DNA from: Perlabentimonas sp964490015
Lineage (GTDB): Bacteria; Bacteroidota; Bacteroidia; Bacteroidales; Tenuifilaceae
Assembly (NCBI GenBank): GCA_964490015.1
Contig: CAZBBA010000016.1
Coordinates: forward strand, 1-64,000
DNA length: 64,000 nt
Direction of reading: 5' to 3'
The translations under genes were made by a program, and so were the position numbers. Below are positions 42,247 to 52,208 of this stretch, piece after piece. Under the pieces are notes generated by a model. The model saw only the letters and a program-made list of their open reading frames with translations, searched no databases and was not told where the DNA came from. The stretch's first letter is position 1. Every line of letters begins with the position of its first letter.

Positions 42247-43410
42247 TTAATTGTTGCTAGTCACCTCAAACACCACAATCTCCGGCCTATTCCCAATTCT
42301 TACCGGTGGCCCCCAGGTACCAAATCCGGTGGAAACGTAAAAGTGTGTATTCGCAATTTGCTTGTAACCACGACTAACCTCAAACATCGCTTTGGTGATA
42401 AGGTTAAGCGGGAACATTTGCCCGTGGTGCGTATGCCCCGAAATCTGAAGATCAATTCCATTCTCCACCGCCTCGTTCAGATGGTAGGGCTGGTGATCGA
42501 GCATCACAGTAAATAGATTCTTATCGATTTCCTGAACCAATTTCGCTAGGGGCATGCGTGCATTACCTCCCATCATTTTTGCTTGCCTATCGTCGCGACC
42601 AACAACATTTATCAGCCCATTTGGGGTTATAACCGAATCGCGAACCACTTTTACTCCGTGATCCTCAAGGTACTTAACCGCTGGATCAACACCGCCAATA
42701 TACTCGTGATTTCCAGTAACAGCATACACACCCAGCGGGGCGTTAAGCTGACTAAGCTGATCGCCCATATTATTCTGAATAACCGGTCCTAAATCCTCAT
42801 CAAAAATATCACCTGCCAAGAGGATAATATCGGGATTTTGATCGTTCATCATACGAACAAAGCGTTCCAATCGTCCATTCGATATTATGGTGCCCAAATG
42901 GATATCCGATGCGGCAGCAATCTTAAAATTTGAATAGCCCTGTATTGGCTTATCGGTTTTTAACTGGATCGTGTTTACTCTTGGGTACAGAGCATTCAGA
43001 TACCCTCCAAAAAGTATAATTGCCGTTAAAGCGTAAATGCCAATTGAAATCTTTTGAAGGAGTGCCAAACTATCATTTCCCGATGATAGAGAAGTGGAGC
43101 CAATCCACCCACTTATCAACTTGACAATTATAAGAACCAGAAAGAATAAAGTTAGGTACAGCATGGCTGCAAGCCAAAACGATCCAATTTTGGCAACAAG
43201 TTCCGATGCGCCCGAGGGAATTGCGCGCTCTAAAAACCGACCTAGTGGGTACGACAAAGCTAGAAACCAGAAAAATATACGCAGCGCTGTCTCATATTTA
43301 CCAACCATTCCAAAAATCGGACTTGTTTGTCTGTATATAAAGTAGTTTACGCCAATGGTTATAAGGAGAACTATTGAGAAGAAGATTAGCATGGCCATAT
43401 TCCGTTTCAT
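42247..43410 (-). CDS. Membrane-anchored metallophosphoesterase
   Basis: 387 residues. Four membrane helices fill residues 1-150, and the last 240 form a calcineurin-like phosphoesterase domain with DIHLG, LLAGDIFDED, GNHEY and the two-metal SGHTHHGQ motif. YaeI-type proteins of this build can hydrolyse UDP-diacylglucosamine or other lipid-linked phosphates, though substrate is not predictable here. The active site should face the periplasm or cytoplasm depending on the helix count. Divergent from the hybrid kinase. Confidence 0.9.
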   Translation of the reverse strand: MKRNMAMLIFFSIVLLITIGVNYFIYRQTSPIFGMVGKYETALRIFFWFLALSYPLGRFLERAIPSGASELVAKIGSFWLAAMLYLTLFFLVLIIVKLISGWIGSTSLSSGNDSLALLQKISIGIYALTAIILFGGYLNALYPRVNTIQLKTDKPIQGYSNFKIAAASDIHLGTIISNGRLERFVRMMNDQNPDIILLAGDIFDEDLGPVIQNNMGDQLSQLNAPLGVYAVTGNHEYIGGVDPAVKYLEDHGVKVVRDSVITPNGLINVVGRDDRQAKMMGGNARMPLAKLVQEIDKNLFTVMLDHQPYHLNEAVENGIDLQISGHTHHGQMFPLNLITKAMFEVSRGYKQIANTHFYVSTGFGTWGPPVRIGNRPEIVVFEVTSNN

Positions 43411-43572
43411 TTTTTTCTGATAGAAAAGTGTTTTGCGAAAGAATTCGATTATTTATGGGATGTCGAATTTACGAATTAAACAAGATAATTGTACTTTTGT
43501 TACAGGTCTCTAATTTGAATTAACATAATTTGGGACTATGCACTAGTGCGCAACACATCTTTCTGGACTATT

Positions 43573-46326
43573 ATGCTACCTTCGGATTTACACCAAGATA
43601 ATTCCAATCAACCTGACTCTGTACCCGCAGTTATGTCGGAGGTTTCAGAAAGTAACATTTTTAAAGCAGTTGTTGATAGCTGTGCAGGTAGTATTTATAT
43701 TGTTCAGGATAATCGCATTGTTTTTCATAACTCACAATTTGAGCAGCTTACGGGGTATACCACGGCCGAAATTAAGCGAATGGAGTTTTTAGATCTGGTT
43801 CATCCAAAGGACAAGAAACTGATAAATCTACTCTTCTCGAACAATTTTAAGGAGATAAGCCAAAAAACTTCCCGATCGTTCACTTTCCGTGCACAGCACC
43901 AGAGCGGGGAGATGCGATGGTTCAAATCGAACGTATCCATTATACCCTGGAATAATCGTCCTGCTCTGCTCGATAACTGCTTCGATATAACACAGCAAAA
44001 GGAGTTTGAACGCAAGCTGGTGGAGGAGGAACAGAATTTCCGCCTGCTGGTGAATGGCTTTGAGGATATGGTGTTTATCATCAGCAAAAGGGGTGTGGTA
44101 GTGCAGGCCAACCGAAGCGTATACAATAGGCTGGGCTTAAGTGAGCATGAGGTGGTACTCCGAAATTTCTGGAGCTTCTTTAGCCAGGCACACCGCGAGG
44201 AAGCCAAGCATGCCGTTTCGGACGTTTTTTTTGGCAAAAGAAAAATATTTACTGCCGATTTGGAGAAGCAAGCAGGGATTACAATACCCGTTGAAATAAG
44301 ACTTTTTAAGGGCAACTGGAGTCAAAAGGAGGTGATCTTTGCCATTTGCCAGGATATTTCCCTGCGAATTGAGTCGGAGCGCATAATAAAGTTATCGGAG
44401 GAGAAATTTAGCAAGGCCTTCGATAACAACGCTGTAATGATGGTTATTAGCACCTTCGAGGAGGGACGGTTTATTGATGTGAACGAAACCTTTATCCAAG
44501 CAACTGGGCTAAACCGCGATCAAATTATTGGAGTTACTTCGCGTGATCTAGAAATTTTTCCCGATATCGCCCTGTGCGAAAAGCTTAAAAATATTGTGCG
44601 TAAGAATGGCCGAATACGCGATGCAGAAACAACCCTTATTAGAGCCGATGGGCAACCAATTATCTGTAGCTTCTCGGCCGAACTTATCGATATTCAGGGG
44701 GAGCTCTGCTTGCTATTTGTAATCAACGATATTACCGAGCGCAAGCGTGCACAGGAACGAATTATGTTGAGCGAACAGCGGTTTAGGCAGCTGGCCGAGC
44801 TGCTGCCCGAGAAAGTTTTTGAGGCCGACTCCAATGGATTTCTAACCTTTGCCAATAATTATCTCCAGAGTTTCTTCGGATTCCAATCCGGTGATATTGA
44901 GGGTAAAATCCACATTGCCGACCTATTTAATCGTAAAAGCCGCACTGTACTTCGCAGCTATTTAAAGCAAAGTAAAAGTAAGCACGAGTTACCATCAGTT
45001 GAGCTTATTGCTCAGAAACGCGATGGAACTACATTTCCTGCACTTACCCATATTACTGCAGTAATCGAAAAGAAAAAGGTTAGCCGCTACATGGGGGTTA
45101 TGGTTGATATTACTGCCCGAAAAATTCAGGAAATGGAGCTGGTAAAGGCTAAGGATCAGGCCGAGGAGGCATCGCGGGCCAAGGAGCGATTCCTATCCAC
45201 CATGAGCCACGAGATCCGTACCCCCATGAATGCTGTGATTGGTATGGCCAATATCCTGCTACAGGATAATCCCATGGATTATCAAATGAATCACCTACAA
45301 ACCCTAAAATTATCGGCAGAGGGACTAATGGCCCTGCTCAACGATATTCTGGATTTTAGCAAGATTGAGGCAGGAAAGCTGGTTATTAATAAGAACCCCA
45401 CAAACCTTAAACAGCTAACCGAGGGCGTTTACAATATCTATAAGCATACAGCTCATAAGAAGGGTGTAGATATTAAGCTGGATTTTGATAGTTCTATCCC
45501 CGAAACCGTTTTATGCGATTCGGGTCGATTGAACCAAATCCTCACTAATCTTACATCCAATGCCATAAAGTTTACCATTAAGGGTACAGTTACCCTAATG
45601 GTTAAAAAGGTAAAGGAAACTAGCGCGTCGGTATCGGTGAGGTTTTCGGTTGTGGATACGGGTATTGGTATTCCGGCCGACAAGCATAAGCTGATTTTCC
45701 AGGAGTTTACGCAGGCAAATCCCCATACTACTCGGAAATTTGGTGGAACAGGATTGGGTTTGGCAATCTCAAAAAAGTTGGTGTCGTTGTTAAAGGGTGA
45801 ACTTGTGGTAAAAAGTCAAATTGGAAAGGGATCGGAGTTCATTTTTACATTATGTCTGCGAAAATCAAAGAAACTCAATGAACGATCCATTAAGCCATCA
45901 ACATTTAAAGCTATTGAGGGAAGGCGAGGAAAGCCTTTAAGGGTTTTGATTGTTGAGGATAACGAGATAAACTCGTTTATTGCTAATAAGTTTTTGAAGG
46001 ATTGGGGATTCGAAACTACTCTTGCCGAGAATGGCGCCGAGGCAATAGATATTATCAAAACTAATGATTTTGATATAATCCTTATGGATTTAGAGATGCC
46101 TGTTATGAGTGGTTACGAGGCCACCGAGCTTATCCGAAAATTACCCGATCCACGCAAACGCTGTATTCCCATTATAGCTCTTACCGCATCAGCAATGCTC
46201 GATGTTCAGGCAAAAATATTTAGCTTGGGAATGAATGGGTTTATTCTCAAGCCATTTAATCCCAGCGATTTGAGGGCAAAGATTGCGGAACTTGTAAAAG
46301 TTCCTAAACCAAAAGGGAAATTGTAG
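43573..46326 (+). CDS. Hybrid sensor histidine kinase with four PAS domains
   Basis: 917 residues from ATG 43573; a GTG 27 bases upstream is possible but less likely. No membrane helix is seen, so it is a cytoplasmic kinase. Four PAS-type domains occupy about 25-515, each followed by a linker. The HisKA helix has the phospho-acceptor H546 in STMSHEIRTPMN. An ATPase domain follows with VDTGIGIP and FGGTGLGLAISKKL. A receiver domain has phospho-acceptor D839 in ILMDLEMPVMSG. The output partner is not in the window. The PAS domains suggest sensing of redox state, light or small ligands. Confidence 0.95.
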   Translation: MLPSDLHQDNSNQPDSVPAVMSEVSESNIFKAVVDSCAGSIYIVQDNRIVFHNSQFEQLTGYTTAEIKRMEFLDLVHPKDKKLINLLFSNNFKEISQKTSRSFTFRAQHQSGEMRWFKSNVSIIPWNNRPALLDNCFDITQQKEFERKLVEEEQNFRLLVNGFEDMVFIISKRGVVVQANRSVYNRLGLSEHEVVLRNFWSFFSQAHREEAKHAVSDVFFGKRKIFTADLEKQAGITIPVEIRLFKGNWSQKEVIFAICQDISLRIESERIIKLSEEKFSKAFDNNAVMMVISTFEEGRFIDVNETFIQATGLNRDQIIGVTSRDLEIFPDIALCEKLKNIVRKNGRIRDAETTLIRADGQPIICSFSAELIDIQGELCLLFVINDITERKRAQERIMLSEQRFRQLAELLPEKVFEADSNGFLTFANNYLQSFFGFQSGDIEGKIHIADLFNRKSRTVLRSYLKQSKSKHELPSVELIAQKRDGTTFPALTHITAVIEKKKVSRYMGVMVDITARKIQEMELVKAKDQAEEASRAKERFLSTMSHEIRTPMNAVIGMANILLQDNPMDYQMNHLQTLKLSAEGLMALLNDILDFSKIEAGKLVINKNPTNLKQLTEGVYNIYKHTAHKKGVDIKLDFDSSIPETVLCDSGRLNQILTNLTSNAIKFTIKGTVTLMVKKVKETSASVSVRFSVVDTGIGIPADKHKLIFQEFTQANPHTTRKFGGTGLGLAISKKLVSLLKGELVVKSQIGKGSEFIFTLCLRKSKKLNERSIKPSTFKAIEGRRGKPLRVLIVEDNEINSFIANKFLKDWGFETTLAENGAEAIDIIKTNDFDIILMDLEMPVMSGYEATELIRKLPDPRKRCIPIIALTASAMLDVQAKIFSLGMNGFILKPFNPSDLRAKIAELVKVPKPKGKL

Positions 46327-46372
46327 CGTTTGTATGTTGAAATACTTTGTAAAAGCAAAATAAAACTCGAAT

Positions 46373-47719
46373 ATGAAATTTTCTGGCCTATTGGTTTTTC
46401 TCTTTTTACTTCTTTTCAACTCTTTAGTTCATTCCCAGGAGGTTGAAATAAATGTCACTGTTGTTCAGGCATTTTCACCGCAAGCAAAGCTGTTACGATA
46501 TAATGGCCAGCAGTTTACTGTGGTCGACTCATCAAAGCAGTTCAGTCAAGGTATGTATCGATTTGTTCTTAGGGAAGGATACAGTAAAGGGGTGTATAGG
46601 GTCGAAGTTGGAAAAAGCATCAACTTCAACTTTGTGGTGAACAACGAGCCCATAATTGATTTACAGACCGTTGTTTTTGCTCCCGATGATAGTCTTAAAT
46701 CCCCTAATTCAGCCGAAAACAACCTGTTTTGGCAATATCAAAGAGAGAAGAAACGGTATGGACAGCAGATTTGGCTATTACGGTCGTTAAAAGATTTTTA
46801 TCCCGAAGGCTCATCGTTTCTTCAAAATTTAAACGACGAGGAGATTCGCTTACAGCGCGAGCTATACTCAAAGGCTAGCATTTTGGCAGCATCTAATCAA
46901 AAGTTATTATCATCTAAATATATATTGCTGGAGCAGCATCCCGTCGATTCGGCCAACACTCTTTTACTTGCAGAACTCTGGTGGGGACAAATCGACCTTA
47001 ATAATTCGTTGATACTGATGTCGCCTGCTTTCAAGGAGCGACTTTGGGCCTACATGGAGAATTTCTTTAGCGACAATTTTGATAAGGAGGAGCAGGATAT
47101 GGCCTTTATTAAGGGCATCCATCAGCTTATGGCTATTCCTAAAAGCACAGAGATTTTGACTGCACTCCGCGAGATGCTTATTGCTGGCTTTGCCGATACC
47201 GATTATGTGGATGTTTACGATTACCTGCACTACACCTCGTTTGGAGAGTTAAAACCAATCTCTCAGCCTACAAAGAGCGTAATCAGAAAAGCTCCAAAAA
47301 CAAAGGTTGGGCAAAAAGCCTACAACTTTACATCTTGTACCTATAAGGGAGAACCGGTAACCCTTGGAAAGGTAGATGCCGATTTTAAGCTGGTGCTATT
47401 CTGGTCGTCGTGGTGTCCACATTGTGTCGAAGCTCTGCCTCGGCTAAGGAGTTTATACGAGGAGTATCGGAGTAAGGGATTAGAGGTAATTGCCATCTCG
47501 CTCGATGATGAACCCCTTGTTTGGCAGCACTATATAAAGGATATGAGGTTGGATTGGGTAAACGTTCGTGAACCATACTCTCCCGATCATCAGATCTATA
47601 AACTTTACGATGTGCACGAAACACCCCGCATGTTCCTTCTTTCGCGCGATTTAACAATAATATCAAGACCTTCAACCGTTCGACAGCTCGAGGTATGGCT
47701 TAGGCGCGATATGAAGTAA
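46373..47719 (+). CDS. TlpA-like thiol:disulfide oxidoreductase
   Basis: 448 residues with signal peptide (KFSGLLVFLFLLLFNSLVHS). The N-terminal 300 residues are a Bacteroidetes-specific region of mixed fold, and the C-terminal 150 form a thioredoxin domain with SSWCPHCVEALPRL, giving the active-site pair C348 and C351. The cis-Pro loop is at HETPRMFLL. It should reduce or exchange disulfides of periplasmic proteins. It is followed by a DUF6340 lipoprotein and a protease in the same direction and may belong to one envelope-maintenance operon. Confidence 0.88.
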   Translation: MKFSGLLVFLFLLLFNSLVHSQEVEINVTVVQAFSPQAKLLRYNGQQFTVVDSSKQFSQGMYRFVLREGYSKGVYRVEVGKSINFNFVVNNEPIIDLQTVVFAPDDSLKSPNSAENNLFWQYQREKKRYGQQIWLLRSLKDFYPEGSSFLQNLNDEEIRLQRELYSKASILAASNQKLLSSKYILLEQHPVDSANTLLLAELWWGQIDLNNSLILMSPAFKERLWAYMENFFSDNFDKEEQDMAFIKGIHQLMAIPKSTEILTALREMLIAGFADTDYVDVYDYLHYTSFGELKPISQPTKSVIRKAPKTKVGQKAYNFTSCTYKGEPVTLGKVDADFKLVLFWSSWCPHCVEALPRLRSLYEEYRSKGLEVIAISLDDEPLVWQHYIKDMRLDWVNVREPYSPDHQIYKLYDVHETPRMFLLSRDLTIISRPSTVRQLEVWLRRDMK

Positions 47720-47761
47720 AACCATTTATAAGCAACAAAATCAATTAAAAAGATTTGAAAA

Positions 47762-48763
47762 ATGCTCACAAAGATTTCTTTAACCAGATACGCTTTACTT
47801 TTCGCACTTATTTTAGCTTTGACATTAAGTTCCTGTGTTCAATATAAGTTTATTAATATTCAGGTACTTAAGCCCTCAGATCTTTCCATATCAAAAGATT
47901 TTGTGCAACCAGTTATTGTTGCTGGAATATATAAGGGGGTTTCAGGATCGCCCGAGAGTTTAGCCCAGGCGGCTCTCGATAGCCTAGCTGCCATGGAAGC
48001 CTGCATGGTACTGGCCGAAAATCTGGCGGAATCTCCGTGGTTTCAAGGATTAAATCTACCGGTTAAGCAGTACTACAGGGACGACTCATCGCACCTTATC
48101 CTTCCTTATCCATGGGAAAAGGTGGAGTCGATGGCTGCTTCGGAGAATGCCGATCTGGTGATTTCGCTGGAGTATATTAAGGTTACGCCGCAATCCGATG
48201 CTTATCCCTTTTGGGATGGGGCTACCCGTGCTTACTATGGCTACTTGTCGATGAACGTTTACGCATACTGGCGGGTTTACAACTTGTACGATCGAAAGGT
48301 GATGGCCGATTACCTTCATCGCGATACGTTAGTTTGGGAAAAAACCGATTACTACCGTGTGCGTGTGGGCGACCAGCTGCCAGGCTTTTTCTCGGCTGCA
48401 TCGTATAGCGGATATGTTGTAGGTAGTGAGTATGCAAAAAAAATCGCCCCTTCGTGGATGGACGACCAACGATTGCTTTTTACCAAAGGCCCAAAGCAAA
48501 TGGCTGTAGCAGCCCAATTTGCTAGCAGTAACCAATGGCTCGATGCCGCATCGCAGTGGCAAACAGTGCTCCAAAACCCCAAACCCCGGGCAAAGGATGC
48601 CGCTAAGGCGGCATTTAACATGGCTCTTGCCAACGAAATGTTAGGCAAGTTTGATATTGCCCTCGAGTGGCTCAATAAATCGGACGAGTTTTTTCCGTTA
48701 CCCGAAACCGAGTGGTATAGGAGAATAATTCAGCATCGAATAAAGCTTATGGAGCGGTTGTAG
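47762..48763 (+). CDS. DUF6340-like envelope lipoprotein
   Basis: 333 residues. The signal ends LTLSSC with lipobox Cys25. The middle is a beta-rich domain starting FINIQVLKPSDLSISKD, and the C-terminus has helical pairs (AFNMALANEMLGKFDIALEWL) that look like one or two TPR repeats. The pattern fits DUF6340, a Bacteroidetes lipoprotein family with no known function. It lies 42 bases after the TlpA-like gene and 34 before the M48 protease gene. Confidence 0.7.
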   Translation: MLTKISLTRYALLFALILALTLSSCVQYKFINIQVLKPSDLSISKDFVQPVIVAGIYKGVSGSPESLAQAALDSLAAMEACMVLAENLAESPWFQGLNLPVKQYYRDDSSHLILPYPWEKVESMAASENADLVISLEYIKVTPQSDAYPFWDGATRAYYGYLSMNVYAYWRVYNLYDRKVMADYLHRDTLVWEKTDYYRVRVGDQLPGFFSAASYSGYVVGSEYAKKIAPSWMDDQRLLFTKGPKQMAVAAQFASSNQWLDAASQWQTVLQNPKPRAKDAAKAAFNMALANEMLGKFDIALEWLNKSDEFFPLPETEWYRRIIQHRIKLMERL

Positions 48764-48797
48764 CAAATCATTTTTTTATAGATCTTACAATTTAAAA

Positions 48798-50036
48798 ATG
48801 AACACTTTACTTGTAATTATCCTGGTAATCATTGTTTTCGATTACCTTTTCGATTTATCCCTCGACATTCTGAATCTCAAATCCCGGAATAATCCAATAC
48901 CCAGTATTCTTGCCGATGTTTATCCACCCGAGCGGTACTCGTTGCAGCAACAATACGAATCCGAAACAACACAGTTTAACTTTATTCACAGTACCATCAA
49001 TATTGTAGCACTATTCGTTGTTCTGTACTTTGGATGGCTGGGCAAACTCCACCTTTGGATTACCACTTTCAGCTTTGCTGATATCCTTACTACGCTTATT
49101 TTCTTTGCTATACTTGGAATTATTGGATTAGTTGGTTCACTGCCTTTTTCCATTTGGAGCACATTTGTAATTGAGGCAAAGTATGGTTTCAACCTTACAA
49201 CCCCACGAATATTCGTAACTGATACAATTAAATCATTGTTGGTAAGCGCACTTGTTGGAGGATCATTATTGGCAATTATCACCTGGGTATTCCATGCAAC
49301 CGGCGATTGGTTTTGGGTAATCGCCCTTGGAGTAATGTTAACCTTTTCGTTACTGGCTAACGCGCTATACTCAAGGGTAATTGTCCCGCTTTTCAATAAA
49401 CAGGAGCCATTGCAGGAGGGGGAAATACTCGATAAGATAAAGGAATTTGGAACCAGGGTTGATTTTCCCGTGAGTAAGGTTTTTGTTATCGATGGCTCTA
49501 AGCGGTCAACCAAGGCGAATGCCTATTTCTCGGGTTTTGGAAAAAACCGTAGGGTCGTGTTATACGATACGCTTATGGAGAAGATGAGCAACGGGGAGAT
49601 TCTTGCCGTGTTGGCCCACGAGATTGGTCATTACAGGAAACGGCATATTTGGATCAATTTTGGCTTAGGTGCTCTTCAATCGGCAATTGTTCTATTCGTC
49701 TTTAGTCGGATTGCACAGAGTGTAGAGTTGTCGGTAGCTTTAGGTTACCATGATGCTAGTATGCCGGTGTTTCATTTAAGCCTGTTGGCTTTCGGTTTGC
49801 TCTTTTCGCCTATCGAGAATATCATTGGACTTATTACTAATGCTTTAAGCCGTAAAATGGAGTTTCAGGCCGATGAATTTGCCCGAAGCAATGGCTATGG
49901 TCCTGAATTAGTTAGCGGATTAAAGAAATTATCGGCCGAGAATCTTTCCAATCTTACTCCACATCCGGCCTATGTGTTTGTAAACTATTCGCATCCTACA
50001 CTTTTAAGTAGGGTTACTAAAATTTTATCGCAGTAG
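48798..50036 (+). CDS. Ste24/M48-type membrane zinc protease
   Basis: 412 residues. Several membrane helices surround the catalytic HEIGH motif at H274-H278, and the third zinc ligand is the Glu in MEFQADEFA. The GSKRSTKANAYFSGFGKNRRVVLYDTLM segment is the conserved M48 Ste24 signature before the active site. In eukaryotes Ste24 trims prenylated proteins; bacterial homologues act in quality control of membrane proteins. Last gene of the TlpA-DUF6340-protease run. Confidence 0.93.
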   Translation: MNTLLVIILVIIVFDYLFDLSLDILNLKSRNNPIPSILADVYPPERYSLQQQYESETTQFNFIHSTINIVALFVVLYFGWLGKLHLWITTFSFADILTTLIFFAILGIIGLVGSLPFSIWSTFVIEAKYGFNLTTPRIFVTDTIKSLLVSALVGGSLLAIITWVFHATGDWFWVIALGVMLTFSLLANALYSRVIVPLFNKQEPLQEGEILDKIKEFGTRVDFPVSKVFVIDGSKRSTKANAYFSGFGKNRRVVLYDTLMEKMSNGEILAVLAHEIGHYRKRHIWINFGLGALQSAIVLFVFSRIAQSVELSVALGYHDASMPVFHLSLLAFGLLFSPIENIIGLITNALSRKMEFQADEFARSNGYGPELVSGLKKLSAENLSNLTPHPAYVFVNYSHPTLLSRVTKILSQ

Positions 50037-50100
50037 AAATTTTATGGTTTTTTGGATTACATCCCGCAGAAAAATTATCTAATTTTGCCACGTTTTAAAA

Positions 50101-50173
50101 GCCTCTTTAGCTCAGCTGGTAGAGCAGCTCATTCGTAATGAGCAGGTCGTGGGTTCGAGTCCCATGAGAGGCT
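50101..50173 (+). tRNA. tRNA-Thr (anticodon CGT)
   Basis: Cloverleaf by eye: acceptor GCCTCTT / GAGAGGC with one G-T pair, D-arm with AGCTCAGCTGGTAGAGC, anticodon stem GCTCA / TGAGC around loop TTCGTAA with anticodon CGT at 50134-50136, and T-arm GTGGG-TTCGAGT-CCCAT. No CCA is encoded. It reads ACG codons. Confidence 0.95.
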
Positions 50174-50182
50174 CAATTCACT

Positions 50183-50207
50183 AGGTAGCCAAAGGCTACC
50201 TTTATAA
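50183..50207 (+). terminator. Terminator after tRNA-Thr
   Basis: AGGTAGCC / GGCTACCT stem with loop AAA, followed by TTATAATTTTTT. It ends about ten bases before the cinA start. Confidence 0.8.
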
Positions 50208-50217
50208 TTTTTTGGTT

Positions 50218-51480
50218 ATGGACGCTGCACTACTTACCATTGGCGAGGAGATTCTTATTGGCCAAATAGTCGATACAAATTCAGCCTGGATGGCCAGTGA
50301 ACTGAACCGGATTGGGGTTCGTGTTCGCCAAATCGTTTCCATTTCCGATAGAGGTGATGAAATTAAAAGTTCTATAAACCAACTTCTTAACAATTTTGAT
50401 ATTGTTCTAGCTACAGGTGGTTTAGGCCCAACCAGCGACGATATAACAAAGCAAACCCTTTGCGAATTGTTTGACGCCAAGCTAGTTTCGCATAGTAGTA
50501 CGCTAGATCATATTCGCACCATATTCGCTACGCGAGGTTTACCATTAACAGATTTGAATGCTAAGCAAGCCGAGGTGCCCGATAATTGCGAGGTGCTGTT
50601 TAACCGCTTGGGTACTGCACCGGGGATGTGGTTTAATATTAATGGTAAGATACTCGTTTCCATGCCTGGTGTACCCTTCGAGATGAAGGGGATAATGGAG
50701 GAGCATGTTTTACCTCGTTTAAGTTCATTTTCAGGGAGCGATAGCATTGTTCATAGAACAGTTCACACTTTTGGGTTACCTGAATCGTTCTTGGCTCAAA
50801 AGCTCGCCGAATGGGAGAGTTGTTTGCCTCCCAGTATTAGTTTGGCCTACCTACCAAGTCCTTTGTCTATTCGCTTAAGGTTATCATCTTCAGGGAAAAA
50901 CAAGGAACCAATAGAACAAAGAATTGAGGAGCAAATAAGAAAGTTGAACCAAATTGTACCTGAGAGTATTTTTGGTTACGATAATGATTCCATGGCATCG
51001 GTGGTTGCCGATTTGCTTGTTGGGTTGGGGGCAACTCTTTCGATTGCCGAAAGTTGTACGGGTGGAACCATTGCACACCTAATAACCCAGTTGCCAGGCT
51101 CATCGGCATATTTTACGGGTGGTGTTGTGGCTTACTCAAATGAGGTTAAGGTTGCACAGCTGGGAGTGAACCCTGATTTGATATCAAACTATGGCGCTGT
51201 TAGCCAACCAGTGGTTGAGGCGATGGCAAACGGTATTAGAACCAGGTTAAATACCGATTACGCCATTGCCACTTCGGGCATTGCTGGCCCCTCTGGGGCA
51301 ACCCCAGGAAAACCGGTTGGCACAGTTTGGATTTCAGTAGCTTCTTCAACAGTTACTGCTAGTCAGCAGTTTAGTCTGGGTGGCGACCGCGAGAGGGTAA
51401 TCCTTCGCAGCTCAATATCGGCGCTTAATATGTTAAGGCTAATGATACTTAATGAGAAAAAAAATGCACGAAATGGCTAA
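50218..51480 (+). CDS. cinA: CinA-like protein (MoaB-like plus nicotinamide-nucleotide amidase)
   Basis: 420 residues. The N-terminal part is a molybdopterin-binding-like domain (ALLTIGEEILIGQIVDTNS, ATGGLGPTSDDITKQTL, MPGVPFEMKGIM). The C-terminal part is the PncC deamidase (LSIAESCTGGTIAHLITQLP, ATSGIAGPSGATPGKPVGTVW). CinA recycles pyridine nucleotides by deamidating NMN and cleaving damaged nucleotides; its role in competence is only in some Firmicutes. ATG 50218 follows the tRNA terminator; a TTG two codons earlier is less likely. Confidence 0.95.
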   Translation: MDAALLTIGEEILIGQIVDTNSAWMASELNRIGVRVRQIVSISDRGDEIKSSINQLLNNFDIVLATGGLGPTSDDITKQTLCELFDAKLVSHSSTLDHIRTIFATRGLPLTDLNAKQAEVPDNCEVLFNRLGTAPGMWFNINGKILVSMPGVPFEMKGIMEEHVLPRLSSFSGSDSIVHRTVHTFGLPESFLAQKLAEWESCLPPSISLAYLPSPLSIRLRLSSSGKNKEPIEQRIEEQIRKLNQIVPESIFGYDNDSMASVVADLLVGLGATLSIAESCTGGTIAHLITQLPGSSAYFTGGVVAYSNEVKVAQLGVNPDLISNYGAVSQPVVEAMANGIRTRLNTDYAIATSGIAGPSGATPGKPVGTVWISVASSTVTASQQFSLGGDRERVILRSSISALNMLRLMILNEKKNARNG

Positions 51481-51572
51481 TTTTTTTTCGAAATACTTTG
51501 GATATTTCAATAAAAATAGCGTCCTTTGCGCACTGTTTTGAAAATCATACAAATCCAAAATACACAGGAGAG

Positions 51573-51815
51573 ATGTCACGAATTTGTCAGGTTACCGGAA
51601 AGCGATTAATGGTTGGGAATAACGTTTCTCACTCTAATAGGAAGACTAAGAGAAGATTCTACCCAAACGTAATGAATAAAAGATTCTTCCTCGAGGAGGA
51701 GAACCGCTGGGTTACCCTAAAGGTTTCCGCAGCAGGAATTCGCACAATTAACAAGAAAGGACTAAAGAACGCCCTTAAGGAAGCTCAGGGTAAAGGTCTA
51801 ATTAACATCTACTAA
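51573..51815 (+). CDS. rpmB: 50S ribosomal protein L28
   Basis: 80 residues starting MSRICQVTGKRLMVGNNVSH, the standard L28 N-terminus, with the basic NRKTKRRFYPN stretch. It binds 23S rRNA near the E site. The frame starting at 51498 is non-coding upstream of this ATG. It leads the L28-L33-DUF4295 cluster. Confidence 0.97.
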   Translation: MSRICQVTGKRLMVGNNVSHSNRKTKRRFYPNVMNKRFFLEEENRWVTLKVSAAGIRTINKKGLKNALKEAQGKGLINIY

Positions 51816-51826
51816 AGCATACTGCA

Positions 51827-52009
51827 ATGGCAAAGAAAGGTAATAGAGTACAGGTGATTATGGAGTGCACAGAGCACAAGGATTCTGGTATGCCTGGAAC
51901 TTCTAGGTACATCACAACCAAGAACAAGAAAAATACTCCCGATAGGCTTGAGCGCAAGAAATTTAATCCCATCCTGCGCAAGGTAACTGTTCATCGTGAA
52001 ATTAAATAA
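51827..52009 (+). CDS. rpmG: 50S ribosomal protein L33
   Basis: 60 residues: MAKKGNRVQVIMECTEHKDS, then GTSRYITTKNKKNTPDRLER and FNPILRKVTVHREIK. L33 sits near the tRNA exit site. Only one Cys is present (MECTEH), so this is the zinc-independent form. It starts 11 bases after rpmB. Confidence 0.96.
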   Translation: MAKKGNRVQVIMECTEHKDSGMPGTSRYITTKNKKNTPDRLERKKFNPILRKVTVHREIK

Positions 52010-52020
52010 ACTAAATAGTT

Positions 52021-52179
52021 ATGGCAAAGAAAGTAGTTGCATCGCTGCAAAAAGGTGAGGGTAGGACTAATACCAAGTGCATTAAGATGGTAAAATCCCC
52101 CAAAACTGGTGCCTATGCTTTCCGTGAGGAGATGGTACCCAACGCTCAAATTAAGGACTTTTTCGACGGGAAAATCTAG
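52021..52179 (+). CDS. DUF4295 small basic protein, probable ribosomal protein bL38
   Basis: 52 residues, too short to be found by length filters: MAKKVVASLQKGEGRTNTK, then MVKSPKTGAYAFREEMVP and QIKDFFDGKI. It lies 11 bases after rpmG and ends the cluster before a terminator. DUF4295 is found next to L28 and L33 across Bacteroidetes. A Bacteroidetes-specific ribosomal protein called bL38 was reported from a Flavobacterium ribosome structure; I believe it is this family, though I could not check. Confidence 0.85.
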   Translation: MAKKVVASLQKGEGRTNTKCIKMVKSPKTGAYAFREEMVPNAQIKDFFDGKI

Positions 52180-52208
52180 GTTTTCCTCTGAAGATATTTA
52201 TTTGGCAC